Source: Apoderus coryli
Lineage: Eukaryota; Arthropoda; Insecta; Coleoptera; Attelabidae
Length of the DNA: 64,000 nucleotides
Reading direction: 5' to 3'
Assembly (NCBI GenBank): GCA_911728435.2
Contig: OU452199.1
Span: 3,792,860-3,856,859, forward strand
The notes under the pieces were generated by a model, which worked only from the letters and a program-made list of their open reading frames with translations, was not told the origin of the DNA and searched no databases. Positions 12,111-25,300 of the stretch are shown here, piece by piece. Made by a program: the position numbers and the translations under genes. How positions within the stretch are numbered: the stretch's first letter is position 1; each line of letters starts with the position of its first letter.

Positions 12111-13575
12111 TTACGAATTCAATTCATCTAACAAAGCTAAACATTTATTCTTCATTATTGTAACGGCTTCTTTAAAAATAACGTCTGGTGGCAAGGCTCC
12201 TACAGACTCCACTGTAACTATAAATAAAAAATCATACATGACATTGATTAATAAATACCTACTAAAAATGCGGAAGCAATAAATCTACTCTCATTGTAGC
12301 TCCGTTAGCATACCATAGCCATACCCCGAAAGAATATCGTTATCTAGGTATGAAGCTTCTATTCGGATTAAGGTAACCGTTAAGCGGCATCCAAATTAGA
12401 CTACCCTGTAAAGAGCAAAATATTAAACTTACAAATGAAATGATCCTGTATCTTCGTCATTATAACTGAATCCTTCAAATCGTCATATCGATAAATATTC
12501 CTACTGGATGTATCGTAACGCGAATTAGTTACAACAGCATATTTTTTGCCATTTTCCTGCTTTATGCTAATAACACCAGGCGCGAAACATTTCTGTAAAC
12601 GGTATGCAGCCTCATCTTCCACAGATTTGACTATTTTTATATCAGGCAGCAATCGATAAAATGCTGTGGCTGAAAGTGGAGAATTATAGAAGAATGCTTC
12701 ACTTATACTGCATAGTAGATAAGCTTACCTACTGGTGAAAACTTCGCATGATCTTTACCAGTACTTTTTACAGCGACTAACTTCAAATCTAACTCATGGC
12801 CAGGACGTAATTTCGCTAGTAAAATATCTGTATGGATAGGACCAACATCAAAGTCTTTAAGCCTTTCTTTCTGATCACCAATTGGTGTCCATTTAATTTG
12901 TTTTGAATAAACTACGAAGAATTGTTATCTATAATATATTAATTGACCTAATACTATAAATTAACATTACATACCATTACTATTTTTATAAATATCTTCC
13001 GCCCGCGAAGAATCCTTTTTACTTGCATCTTTATTATAAGTACACTTCACTTTCAGTTCATATTCTAGAGTGCATGTTCCTTGATTATCCGTAGTAGAAT
13101 CTGCGAAAAGAATTTTGTAATAACCACATTCATCGTTTTTGCAATACATTACCATCGGTTTTATGTTCAAAAAGCCTGGGATCAGCTTTAAGCGGTATTA
13201 AACCTATTCTATGTGCTAAAACGTCGTCCTGTATTATACTTGTATTGTTATTTATACAAACTTTATCTATGGCCATTGTAGGTACATCACTGAGCATTAA
13301 ACGGCGGAACATGTTTGCAAAAGCTGGTGGAATACCGATTAGATCAAATTCCATTTCATTGTTGTTTTCATAACGGATCACAACAACGGAGAATTTATTT
13401 TTAAATGTTTTAATATTGAACGGTTCATCAGAAAACGATGGGGTGGTTGAAAGATTCTGAAAGAGATATTAATTAGCTTGTTTAATAAATAACACGTGTT
13501 TTCAAAATAACTTACATCGGTAACTTTGTGTTCCCCGAGGATAACACGGTGTTTGTCATCGTTTACAACTGACAT
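12111..13575 (-). CDS. POLR1C: RNA polymerases I and III subunit RPAC1 (AC40), complete, 6 exons
   Basis: RPAC1 is the alpha-like assembly subunit shared by RNA polymerases I and III; it pairs with RPAC2 in the nucleus. Exons in transcript order: 13575-13516, 13456-13153, 13100-12975, 12911-12729, 12669-12433, 12217-12111, total 1017 nt (338 residues; human 346). Diagnostic segments: FDLIGIPPAFANMFRRLMLS, VPTMAIDKV, NNTSIIQDDVLAHRIGLIPL, ADPRLFEHKTDG, the mid-domain LRPGHELDLKLVAVKSTGKD followed by HAKFSP, and KCFAPGVI. All splice phases agree. The start used begins MSVVNDDKHRVILGEHK; an in-frame ATG 15 codons upstream (13618-13620) is an alternative and cannot be excluded. The stop lies within a TAATAAATA context, so an AATAAA signal overlaps it and the 3' UTR may be very short. 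Confidence 0.95.
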
Positions 13576-14458
13576 TTTTGGAAAATTATTTTCCAATCTA
13601 TATGAATTTAACTTATTCAAGTTAGTAGTTGCTTCGGCGGTACTAACTTTTTAAAAAACTTATTCAATAACAACTCAATGTGTTGCAGTTTAAGTTTAGT
13701 GAAACCACTAAATGTTTTTCTATTTGGTGTATTATGAAATATTATAACCATTAACCATAACCTAAAAAAAATATATATTTCTTCTTCTTCTATGGCTTTC
13801 GTAATATTCCAACGATGTGCCAGCTCATTCATTCGGCCATGCAGTACATATGCTCCTGGACAGCTCTCTTCACTTTCCTTCTTTCGTCTCTTTATTGCAC
13901 TCACTTCAATTCACTCAAGTTATCACTTTCCTCAATCAACTTCTCGGACTTCTTCTTCTCTCTCTGTTTGACCTCCTGCCTAAACAGCATACGGCCAGCC
14001 GATCACAGATAAAAAAAATGAAATATAAACAATGATGAAGTTGTATTTTTTTTCCAATTATTGGCATGTTGTCATGGAATATGGAATTGATATCCGGCCA
14101 GCCAGCCAGCCAGTATGGACCTACAGTTTTTGCGTGCAATCCGCAACACTGTCCTCGACTGCCATCCGCCAACACTCACGACTATAACAGTAATAATAAC
14201 TCCTTGGCATAGGCAAGTCTACTGACTCGGCCGGAAGCACTGCTCGCTCACCCATCCAATTACTGTCCACGCGACCAGGTACTTGAATACCATGATCGCA
14301 TCGACATGTGCTTGAACATGTCGACATCTCCCGCCCCGATGAAGTTGTATACGCGCCATCTTAGACAAGAAAAGAGAGAGGACCAAAGACCTTAGTAACA
14401 CTGTGTTATTAAGGTCTTTGGAGAGGACACGTAATTGTGCCGGTCGTTGTGTTACCAC
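13576..14458. other. Upstream region of POLR1C, low-complexity and repeat DNA
   Basis: No gene is supported. The region includes TTC-rich and CCAG-iterated tracts (14097-14113) and the left part of repeat X (about 14420-14458). The frames visible on the minus strand between 13900 and 14460 have no recognisable family features. Confidence 0.45.
14383..14421. repeat. Near-perfect hairpin
   Basis: CCAAAGACCTTAGTAACA (14383-14400) and TGTTATTAAGGTCTTTGG (14404-14421) are inverted copies with one mismatch and a 3-base loop. This looks like the terminus-to-terminus remnant of a small inverted-repeat transposon rather than a regulatory hairpin. Confidence 0.7.
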
Positions 14459-15172
14459 CATTGAGGTGCGTGGAGACGCTATAACGATTCAAAAGCGGGT
14501 GCAGGTAGGCCATGTTGGTATGCGATCTCTGTCATTTGACGTGCTTTCAAGATGATAGTGTTATTTACGAGTATTTTACAAGTTTTCTTAAGTTTTTCGT
14601 TATTTTTGGGACGGTTATTTAACAGTATACTATAATGGTGTCCTGTGCTGTGCGTAGTTGCAGTAGTAGAAGTGAAATCGACAAGAAAATATCAGGAATA
14701 ACGTTTCATAGGTATTTATTAAATATTGTAAACATTGTACATGGACGTATTCAGGGTTTATATGGAGGCGACTAAATACGTTAATACCAGGATGTGTTAT
14801 TTAAGTAAAAATTAAGTAGGTAAGTCACTTAGCAAACGGCTACATTTAAATAAAATTGTTTTGTTTAAGGTATTAACATATAATTTATAAAGTACTAACG
14901 TCTTTTATTCCTATATTTTGGTATAAAATATCAATAATTACCTATATTTCAAGTGTTTAGTACACTGCTGAACATTTCAAATTAAAGTATAAACCTAAGC
15001 TGCAAATTAAAAAACAAAAACATCAACAAAAATAGCCAGTCCGGCTCTGGAGAATCCGCCATATTGGTATGCGATTACGCCCCACCCAATGCACCCGTTT
15101 GTGTACAATGTAAAATAATGCTTATAGCGGCTCCTTATATCCACATAACACACACAAGTTATGTGCTCAATG
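14459..15172 (+). mobile_element. Non-autonomous P-like element with 8-bp target duplication
   Basis: The 8-bp direct repeat GTTACCAC flanks the insertion at 14451-14458 and 15173-15180. The element starts CATTGAG and ends CTCAATG (7-bp perfect inverted ends); subterminal GCTATAA and GGGTGCA motifs are also inverted between the two ends. The uninterrupted target exists at 11645-11830. An 8-bp duplication, ends beginning with CA, and a THAP-type first exon inside (14635-14711) fit the P superfamily. hAT elements also make 8-bp duplications but do not carry THAP domains. The 714-bp length means the transposase is almost wholly deleted. Confidence 0.72.
14635..14711 (+). pseudogene. THAP-domain first exon inside the P-like element
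   Basis: ATG-initiated sequence beginning MVSCAVRSCSSRSE and ending GITFHR, followed directly by a GTATTT donor. It matches the start of a THAP C2CH zinc finger (two early cysteines, then the FHR turn). No downstream exon is present before the element's right end, so it cannot make a complete DNA-binding domain. It is probably the surviving first exon of a deleted P-type transposase. Confidence 0.6.
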
Positions 15173-15181
15173 GTTACCACC

Positions 15182-16357
15182 TAGCACCTTATATTCAGAG
15201 GCTTAACATAAATTTAAATTTTATTTAATTTTGAGGATTAATAGTTAATAGAAACTCAAAAAATTGGGATGTGTCCATTTTGACAGAATTGATCGAAATC
15301 AAATGATCCCGTAAATTAAAATTATTAGAATAAAAATATTTTTCAGAATAGACTCTGAAGAAGATATTAGATATTATTAATAAGAACCAAGATCGAAAGT
15401 AAATAAAACAATTATAGGTATGTTATGAGTTGAGACAATCGTTTCAAAGTTTATAAATCACGATGTAGAACTGTAACGGCAAACGACAAAGGTAGCGGTG
15501 GACGCAAACGCAGAGTTTATAAATCACCAATTATAGTTTAAACTACACATATACAAGTGGCCCTAAAGTCTACTTTAAGACACCGGTGTATTATAGTAAC
15601 ATTTTGAAGTTTACTGGGTCGTGCTATAAACGCATTTTTACGTTTGTAAAAAAAAATTGTGTCTGGGTAGTGAAAAATGAAGGATAACGCCTATTATGAT
15701 GAAGTAAATTTGTATTAATCAAAGACTAGAAACTTATGTTTAGTGATACTTAAAAAAAATAGCACCAATATGAACAATTTTAATAAGTGAATAAAGTCGT
15801 CAACGATCTTCAGTAAAAAGGAATATAACCTAAATAAACTAATGTGCACTTCAGTAATAAAAACATTATTCTATGAGTAATAACAACTCGATCTTTAATC
15901 TCAGTTTATTTTGTTTCATTTTTGCAAATTACGAACATATAAAATAATTTTTTTGATGAAACTAAACCCATAATTAATCAAAAAAATAAAATAAAAGTAC
16001 AACTGCTTTTCCGTATCCATTTTTAATGAATTAAGTGTAATTCTCTACAAATTAAATTGCAATATACTTTACAATATACAAAAACACTATAAAATATTTA
16101 AAAATCCTTCAAAATTTGAATTTGTGTCTATATAAAAACAAAAATAAAACAACCGACACCAAAACATGTGTAAACTATCATTGTACCTAGATTCAGTGAT
16201 ATAGGAGGTACTAACTAGTATCTAAGTGGTTTTATGTTTATTGCGGTTTTCCAGTGACTTATCGGTATTTCATATTTTTCTCTGTTCAAAACAAACACGA
16301 ATACTTAACATACATTTACATAATAAAATCAATTACTATAAATTAAACTATTAATTT
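15182..16357. other. Intergenic DNA downstream of PSME4
   Basis: The first 90 bases complete repeat X. The remainder is AT-rich with no supported gene. A TTTATT at 16237-16242, read on the minus strand as AATAAA, lies about 120 bases past the PSME4 stop and is the likely polyadenylation signal for that gene. Confidence 0.5.
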
Positions 16358-19300
16358 TCATACATAGTAGCTAGGAGGCACTGTTAAATCACTTAAAATT
16401 GATAATTCCTCCTCTGTGAATTTCAATTTATGGATCTCCCAATTGTCATGGTGAGTACGTTTAAAATCACCCATAGTCTTACGAATTGTAGCCTAAAACA
16501 AACATATTATTATTAACTATAAATCTTTAAATAATTACATCGAAGAAGGCAAACTAAATTTAACAGATTTCTCACTTAACACGTCTTTACGAGGTTAGTG
16601 CGAAATGTTTCCGGCTTGATACAGATATAGTACCAGAACTTTTGATTGTTTGCTCACGTTAAAATGAAACGCCTTTAACACCACTTCAAATTGAAGAGGA
16701 ATACATCATATTCAACGGCCGAACTTGGTATGTGTTGATGGAGATTATATTGGACCAGAAATTGAAAAAACCACAAAAAATGTTTATCTTTATGAAGCCA
16801 ATAACCTAACCCTACCCTCGTTTATCCATTGTAAATACCAAATCTGTACTTGATGTGCAAGGCTATCGCGATTCCATTGTATACTCACAGGTATTGGTTG
16901 AGGATCACTCAAATGGTACCCCAACACTCCAAACACCTCCGGCAAATAATCAGGTACATTATACGGGTGTGCATTAACAAATGCACATAACCCCAAAACA
17001 CCAGCATGACGAATACGAATGTTATTATTATTCGTGGTATTCTTCTCTTTGGTTATCAACGCTTTTCTTTTCAGTTTTATTCCAGCCTTTTGCTTAAACA
17101 GCACCTGTAAATTAAATTAAAAAAAACACACAAGTAAATAGCATCCGATGGAGGTACATTTCTAAAACTTACCAGAAGTTTCGTTGGATTTTCTATAAAT
17201 TGGCACTGAACTAAATTACTTAGAATTTTGGCAGCTCCAATTCGAACTTCCGGTTGCACATCTTCTAATAACGTCAAAACCAATGCTTGAATCTAAAAAA
17301 AAAAAACACTTCATTTGCAAAAGCCGACTTTAATTCCTTAACGTCCTACCTCTTGCACCCATTCTGGTCTAGCATTAATCGTAGCCATATTGTAGAACAC
17401 GAATATGGGCAGGTACTCACATATCAACGCCCTAGCAGACCATAAAGGACACTTGGCAACCTCTGTAATAGCCTCAATCGCATGTGGAATGTATTTTTGT
17501 ACTGTCATTGTTTGTGCTAAACTAACTAGCATATCAGTAGCTATTGATGAAATTTCCTCGTCTGTATCGTAGCTTTGCAATACTGCCGCTAGAGGCAGTA
17601 GTTTAAGGAACTCTGGCCGGGCTGAGAAATTCGTACGCACTGTGCTGTTTGTTACAAACTTGGCAACTGTGGAATGTAATAAAACAAACAAAAATTACTC
17701 CGCTCTATACCTAAAAAAGTTGGGTACTCAACTTACTTGTCTTAAAGAGCCTCATATACGCCTCCTTGTCCTCCACAGATACAATGTTCATTTGTCCTAA
17801 ATTATCACAGATATTTGCTAAAATTTCATTATCACTACTACTATTATCAACTTTACTAATGCTATAATTGTATAAAACGTTCAACTTTGGTAGTATTTCA
17901 TTGAACAATGTCTCGATTTGAGGACCTTGAGTGAGATTGCCGTCGGGGAATACTAAATCTCTGCTAAAGATCACTGTCAAAAATGAACTAATCTTCTCAC
18001 GAATGTTTTGGAATGGATGCGAAAGGTGTGGTTTGAAATAGTTGAGCAATCTGTAACGATACAGCAATGAAAAAATTTCCAAACAATATTCAACACGTCA
18101 TACCTGCTAAATATTTCCGCATTCCTCCACGATTGTTGTGTCACAACAATCAACAATATCTGCAATCGATTACACGCCACAAACGATGTAGCATCCTTCA
18201 ACGGTTCATCCAAGAGAAACTCCAACAGCCAATGGTAACGGTTCGGATCACGTGAGCACACACCCAACGTCATACTCAACACCCAATCGGTAGTGGCCTC
18301 AGCGCACATGTTCACAATAGCCGTATCGATTATCGGCAAAATCATTTGCCATAGACGTTCGATTTTGTCGTAGGGCCAATGTTTCGCACCTCTGATGAGA
18401 CCGCCGAGAATTTCTGCGGCACAACGTTGATTCGACTCCTGTTTGTCTTCGACGAGCCGTTTCAGGTGTGGAATAAGGTTAGGCAGGAATTGGTCTTCGA
18501 AAGTTTTGAAGATATTCTGTCAAAACAACCCAAAATATATTATTATGAAATAAATATCCAACTTGTGTTCATAACTGCGCGATTCATTGTAACTAATGCT
18601 CCAACTTTCCTTAAACTGATTTGATAGTCTCTCAAAAATAGCTGGTCTAGGATGAGTTCTTTCGGGAAACTTTTGAGCATAAATTTGGGAAACCAGTAAG
18701 CTATTTTAATGACATTCTCCAATAATTGATCGTTCCAATGACATAAATGACAGATGACCTGACGTATCAAATGGCAAAAACGGTAAATCCGATGTCCACT
18801 TGTCAGAATATCACCAATGACAGATGACCTGACGTATACAATGTCAAAAACGGTGAATCCGATGTCCACTTGTCAGAATATACATGAATGACAGATGGCC
18901 TGACGTATCAAATGTCAAAAACGGTAAATCCAATGTCCACTTGCCAGAATATACATAAATGACAGATGACCTGACGGATACAATGTCAAAAACGGGAAAT
19001 TCGATGTCAACTTGTCAGAATATACATAAATGACAGTTGACCTTAAGCTTAATTTTTACTAAGCAACACCAGAACAATATTCTCCATACAGTCCCGACTT
19101 TGCTCAGTGCAACTGTAGGCCATTTTGAAAACTAACCTCGAGATCTGGATGACTAAAATCAGTACCAGAGGGAACTTATGAAGAGACAGTCGAATGTGTA
19201 TGAAACAGGCATTCTTGCGGCGAACGCAAATATCGATTATGCAATTCAGCATCGTATAAGATGGCCAAGCGCATCTTTTGGCTGTCTGAGGACGAGAGAG

Positions 19301-22300
19301 TCTTCGATAATCATAACATCGACGTTCGAACTAAGCTGTGAGTCTTGGACCACTCATCGGAGGCATTTAAAAACCCTATAGAAGTACCATCTTAGAAGAA
19401 TTCTTGGAATTAAATGGCAGGACCGACGAACAAACATCAGCGTTCTGCAGGAAGCTGAAACAACTAGCAGGCAGTAGCGTAATCCGCATGCCAACTGCAC
19501 GCTTTCCAAAGAGAATCCTCTATTCAGCAAGAGGTAGAAGGATGTTCCTAAGACCAACATGATAAAGTGTTGCTTAGATGAGAAGAACTGGGAGCAGATC
19601 GCGAACGACAGACAGATGGAGGGGTACCATTCACGAAGCCGATCAAGTTTTTGAAGAGCAGCGTCGACTACATGAGGATGTGAAGAGACAGCATCGATGG
19701 ATGTGTCAATTTTGTGACATGGTTTGCGGCTCGAGGATCGGTTTGTTTAGCCATCTTAGGGTTCACAACAGAAATCCCTGAGTTAGCGAGTGAATGATGA
19801 TGATGGTGTTTAGATTATCTTACCTTAAAAGTAAGAAAACGATAACAGTTAAACTGGTCATGGCCCTTTTTCTCTTCCAACGATAAATAATTGATCAACT
19901 GATCCACATTGTCCTGATTGGAGAAAAAGTTAAACATCATCTTTTCGCATTCATTCAATTGATCAAGACGTTTTGTTGGTGTTGGTTGACAAGATGGTGG
20001 TTTATACACTTTTAATTTAGTTGGCCATGCATAGTACCTGATAAATGAGAATAAATTACGAACTTAAACTGAATTCTCAACGAGTTACTCACCCGGTCAC
20101 TTGGTCATGTATATATCTCAACTCCTCCCATGCTTCAACGCTTTTCGGAACAGTTTTACTGTCATACAACAACCACTTATTGTCCTCACGTTCTCCAGGC
20201 ACAATTCTTTCGGGTTTCCGCCCGCAAAACTTGTACGGATCAATGACGACTTTCTCAAATTTTGGCTTGTTTTGGAACGTGATGAAAGTCACCACCTTCA
20301 TTGCCGTTTTACGAATATTCAGCGATTCATTAATGGCGGAATTCAGGAAGAATTTCACGACGCTTGCATTGTAATTCACGTCGAAGTGCACCAAGTCTTT
20401 AAGAAGACTGATGGCCAATGAATTGTACCTCCAGTGCCTAAAACAAGAAACATACAGAGCGTTCCATTTAAAATGAACATAACAACTAACTCTTACAATC
20501 GGTTATTCTCGCAGGCATCTATCAATGATCCTACAGTCTCATTGTAACCGTCAAGTCGACATTTCGACTTTTCTTTCAGGTATTCCTCGCCTCGGTCAAT
20601 GTGCGCTTGAAAACTACTCAAATCCACAGTTGGGTAGGATTTACTTAGGTTATAAGCCGCGCGGATTGGGCCATCCGGCATAATCAAATTGATCGCGATT
20701 GTTGGAAAAGATTTGTGAACAGAATCAGTGAGGGCAGTGATAAGATTGATGATGGAAGGTTTTTCGCTGGGCGTTGAACGCACAATTAACGGCCACAGTT
20801 GTTTAATAAAGTCCCAATCGTGTCTGGCGACTATTGGTGATGTTTTCGGACCTGAATGATGTGGAAGAACGACATTTTAATGAAGTACTTATTGAGGAAA
20901 CTTTTACGGAAGAACTTACCTAAAAGCACATACAGACAACCTTTGAACCGCTCGTGATGTTCTTCGGAGTTCAACTGTAATACTTCGGCTATTTTCGGCG
21001 TAAGTACCGTATAGGTGTACGGGAAATGGGAGATTACATTGAATAGTTTCGTTTGAGCAAATTTACGTACCTGGTAAAAATGATTTCAATATTGAAGCAA
21101 CCCTAAAGAATGAGAAATAATTTTTATAAAACATACCTCACTGTACCGAGACACGGAGAGCTCAAACAGATCCTCTAAAATTTGTTTATGGGTTTGCGAA
21201 AATGTGCAATTTCTGCTTTCAATTCGAAATTCCTGCTGTAACACCACTCTATCAATCAACACATGACGTAAATGTAGTTTCTTCTGATGTAAACGATCTT
21301 CCAAAACTTTCTTCGCCATATGGAAAGCTTTCCAATGGAATTCAAAGTCGTGGAAGCGCGTTTTATTGAACAGAATTAAGTTGTAGATCTGGACAAAGAA
21401 TTCGATTCTACAGCTGTTTAATAATAATAATAATAATTGACTTACAGAAATGATTGTTTTAATACTCAAAGTGTCTCCTTCGTCGTCAGTTAAAATTCTA
21501 CTTTGCAAGTGATGCAAAGCGTCTACAATAGTTTTCCGCACATTTCGACCATCTGGCATCGTGATTACACGACAATTATTCACTTTCAGATTGAACGCCC
21601 ACGGATCCAATACGGAATGAACTCTAAAACAATGTCCATGAAGAATGCCTGACAAAATTGTATTACACCACTTACAATTCACATGCCGGTTCCTCCCAAA
21701 TAGGCAACAACTCTTGGCATGCTAGAACCGAATTGACTACCCCTAACGTCTCTTTCAATTTTTGTCTAGAGATTTTTAATTCGCCGCTACTGTATTTTTC
21801 GATGATATCCAGCTCTGGTAGCAGATATTTATTTACCAGTTGTTGAACAGCTTCTACTTCCTTATCCTCTGGTACATACCACGATATTTTGAGGTCTTTA
21901 ACATTGTGTGACTGTCCCCAGTGTCTAATTGCAAAACATTTCATGGTTAAACTACCAATTTGCTTCGTTTTGTCCTTACCTTATTGATAAAAAATCCGCA
22001 ACAGGTTTACGGAAATCAAGCGGGCAACTTCGTGTTTCAGTCGGTGTGATACTGGACAATGAATTTAGTATCAACTCTAAAGTTCTAGCTGCTAACTGAC
22101 TGCCTTTCGCGCAAGGCATATGTAATGTTTTGTCTAAAATATTCGTAAGTTTATCCATGTATTTTATAAGTTCCGTTTTACCATTTACCACCTAGAAGAT
22201 GATTGAGAAATATGTATGAAAACGAAACTAACAGGCTTTATAAACTAAAGATTTTTATGCTATTGCGAAACGTTCCCAGAGTCTTTCCCCCATATCTCCC

Positions 22301-25300
22301 TAATGTCAAACTGAAATTCTCCCTAAAAATTTAACATTAAATACAGCGTTGCCAACGCATAACAATACTTAGCTAAGTATAGTCTAAAAAATAATGGTGG
22401 TACGAACTTTATTTTAAATAGCTCTTATTATTAAGGGGGGGGGCATCTATAATAATTCGACGGGCGGCGATAAGGATCAAGCTTCAAACTATCGTCCAAT
22501 TGCACTTCTATCTACTCTATCCAAAATCATTGAAAGACTGGTTAAAAGGAGACTTCTATCATTTCTGCACAAATATGAGGTATTAACTAGCCACCAATTT
22601 GGATTTTTAGCTAACAAATGCACTAATGATGCTATATTCTCCGTCTTCAACAATGTTTACTCCAACTTGAACAATCTCCACTTTACAATATCAATTTTCT
22701 GTGATTTCTCGAAAGCATGCGACTGTGTAAGTCATAACATCCTAATTTACAAGATATAGCACTACGGAATTCGGGGGGTTCCACTGGGATGGTTTAAATC
22801 GTACCTTAGCAACAGAAGTCAGTGTGTGAGGGTCAATACGGCTGTGTCTTCTTGCAGGCAGATGGATTGTGGAGTTCCACAGGGTCCGGTGTTGGGTCCT
22901 ATTTTGTTTTTGCTATTTATCAACGGCATTACGTGCCTAGACATCAGCGGTAAAGTATGTCTCTTTGCTGATGATACTAGTTTCACTTGGTGCGGCCCGG
23001 ATAGTGTGGCTCTTCATAGTAGCATATCCAAAGACTTAATCACCATCAAATCATGGTGTGACTCTAACCTGTTGTGCTTGAACACTGCGAAAACTAAATC
23101 TGTGTCATATAAAGGTGCGCTGCAGTCTTTTGAACTTAATAATTCCACTATTGACGTTGTTTCTTCTGTGAAGTTTCTGGGCCTTGTTGTTGACAGCTCC
23201 CTGAAGTGGAAGTGGCACATTATCACGTTATCAAAAAAATTAAGCTCTGCCTGTTTTGCGTTAAGATCAGTTTCCAAAGAACTTAACTTGTCAACTTCCA
23301 TAACAGTCTACTTTTCACTCTTCGAATCCCATCTTTGATACGCGCTCCCATTCTGGGGTACATGCTGTGCAACGCAATTTGGGCGTATTCTTAGATTACA
23401 AAAAAGAGCTATTCGATACTCTCTGAGATTGTACCATAGAGCCCATTGCCAGGACTTCTTCAGAAAATTACTAACACTACCTTCCTTATTCATATTGGAA
23501 TCGGTCTGCTTAATCCGCAAACACCTGTCAGGTGTCTCTGAAAGACCATTCCATAACTATCTCCTTAGAAACTCCGAACATGATCTTTATCTGTCAGCCC
23601 CATCCTCCGAATTAATCAAAAGCTCTAAAGACGTATTTGTTAGAAAAAGTTTTTTATACAGTAGGTGAATTTTTTAATGTGCATTAACTTTTGAGCGATT
23701 CACACACTGGATTGTAGTTAGTATTGTATTGTGTGTTTTGTATATATATGTATATATATATTGAACACAGAGAGAAAATATTCACTTAAAGTGAGGCAAC
23801 TATGTAGTTGAATATAACTATATATATTATGTAGAGCAAATGCCCGGAAAGCGTGAGAATTGGGTTCGATTCCCACCTGAAGCGAATGTTTTTTCCAACT
23901 TACAGACGTTCGTTTTCTTCATTGGATTTTCTATATAGTTATATTCAACTACATAGTTGACTCACTTTAAGTGAATATTTTCTCTCTGCATTTAATACGA
24001 CGTGCAGGACATGCAATAGAAGAAAGACTGCGACGTGATCTGTGTCTTTGATGCCTTCGAACTGAAGGTCGAGACAGCAGCAGAACCACAAAAACAGCAT
24101 ATCGTTTGTGAGTTGGAGGGGACATTGGTGTCTAAGTACGCGTTTATGCACTACTGTCACCAGTGTTTCGGTAGCTCAATGGTAGAGCAAATGCCCGGAA
24201 AGCGTGAGAAGTGGGTTCGATTCCCACCTGAAGCGAATGTTTTTTCCAACTTACAAACGTTCGTTTTCTTCATTGGATTTTCTATATATTGAACTGTGAA
24301 TATTTACTTAATTAATTTACTTTAAGTATCTTAATTGATTTATTTATTTATTTGCCGATGTACCTGTATGTATTAATTATTATTCTTATGTTTTGTTTAC
24401 CTGTCTACAAATTATTTTTAATTTTTTGACAAATATATATTTATTTATTTATTCATAGTTATTCTTTCCTTAAGCTTCGCTTGGTGGAAATGGGCATTAG
24501 ATACCTGAGTGATTGACACGCCTGTTTTTTGTTTTTTATTTTCGTATTGTAATAATGGACTTTGTCCGTAAAAAAATAAATGAAATGAACTGGACGTGGC
24601 CAATACTGTTTGATAGCTAGTCTAAAGTAGGCTGTGCATCAACATAAAGCGCAGCACTAGACGCAATAGAAATTCCGCGTCTTAATTGGCATTTGTTGTC
24701 AATTTTTATTCAATGGATGTGAATGCAAAACAAAGTGTAGTGCTATTAATTTCCTAAATATGTTCAATATGATTTTGTAACTAGTGTTAGAAAAAATACC
24801 TCAGACAAAAGTAGCAGATTATACAACAGTTCATCATCGCTATGTTCAGATGATGGATTATCATTCAATAGCTGATCGATGGTATCACATAAATAAGGTA
24901 CGAACAATTTGAGCGTTTCCTCCGGATTAACTTTGGCGAAACAGTGACAAATTATCGCAATCATTTTACCAGCGATTTGCACCTCCATGATTTTACTAAG
25001 GGCAAACGCATAGAACTTCTTTAAGGCAATCTGAAACACACACCAAAATGTAGTAAAATCATTTTTAGATTTAAAGTTTCATGTACTTACATTAAATAAC
25101 TCTGGCGAGCACTGCATCAATACAACTGTCACTAAAGAGGCTAACGCTCCCTCAGCCAATTGTTCCGATCTATTTTTCGAATTATTGGTAGTATTAGTGA
25201 TTTGTTCTAAGCGAACAAAATCTAGCGAACTTGATTCGACCCACGTACACAATCTGTCAAAAAATTGTATAACGAAATCCTCAAAGTTTGCTGTAGCTTC

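Noticed and set aside
13936..14461. Overlapping minus-strand frames beginning near 14461
   Set aside because: Composition driven by CCAG and serine/cysteine-rich repeat DNA; no domain; overlaps repeat X and the hairpin.
18543..18869. 108-codon minus-strand frame upstream of a PSME4 exon
   Set aside because: Lies in the intron between exons 17 and 18, runs into the minisatellite and has no counterpart in PSME4 homologues.
18747..19040. CRISPR array
   Set aside because: The units are directly adjoining 71-bp tandem repeats without unique spacers, in a eukaryotic intron.
24165..24235. Functional tRNA-Ser (GGA)
   Set aside because: The anticodon triplet would fit, but there is no long variable arm, U33 is missing, and a second copy shares a non-tRNA body; SINE or pseudogene is more likely.
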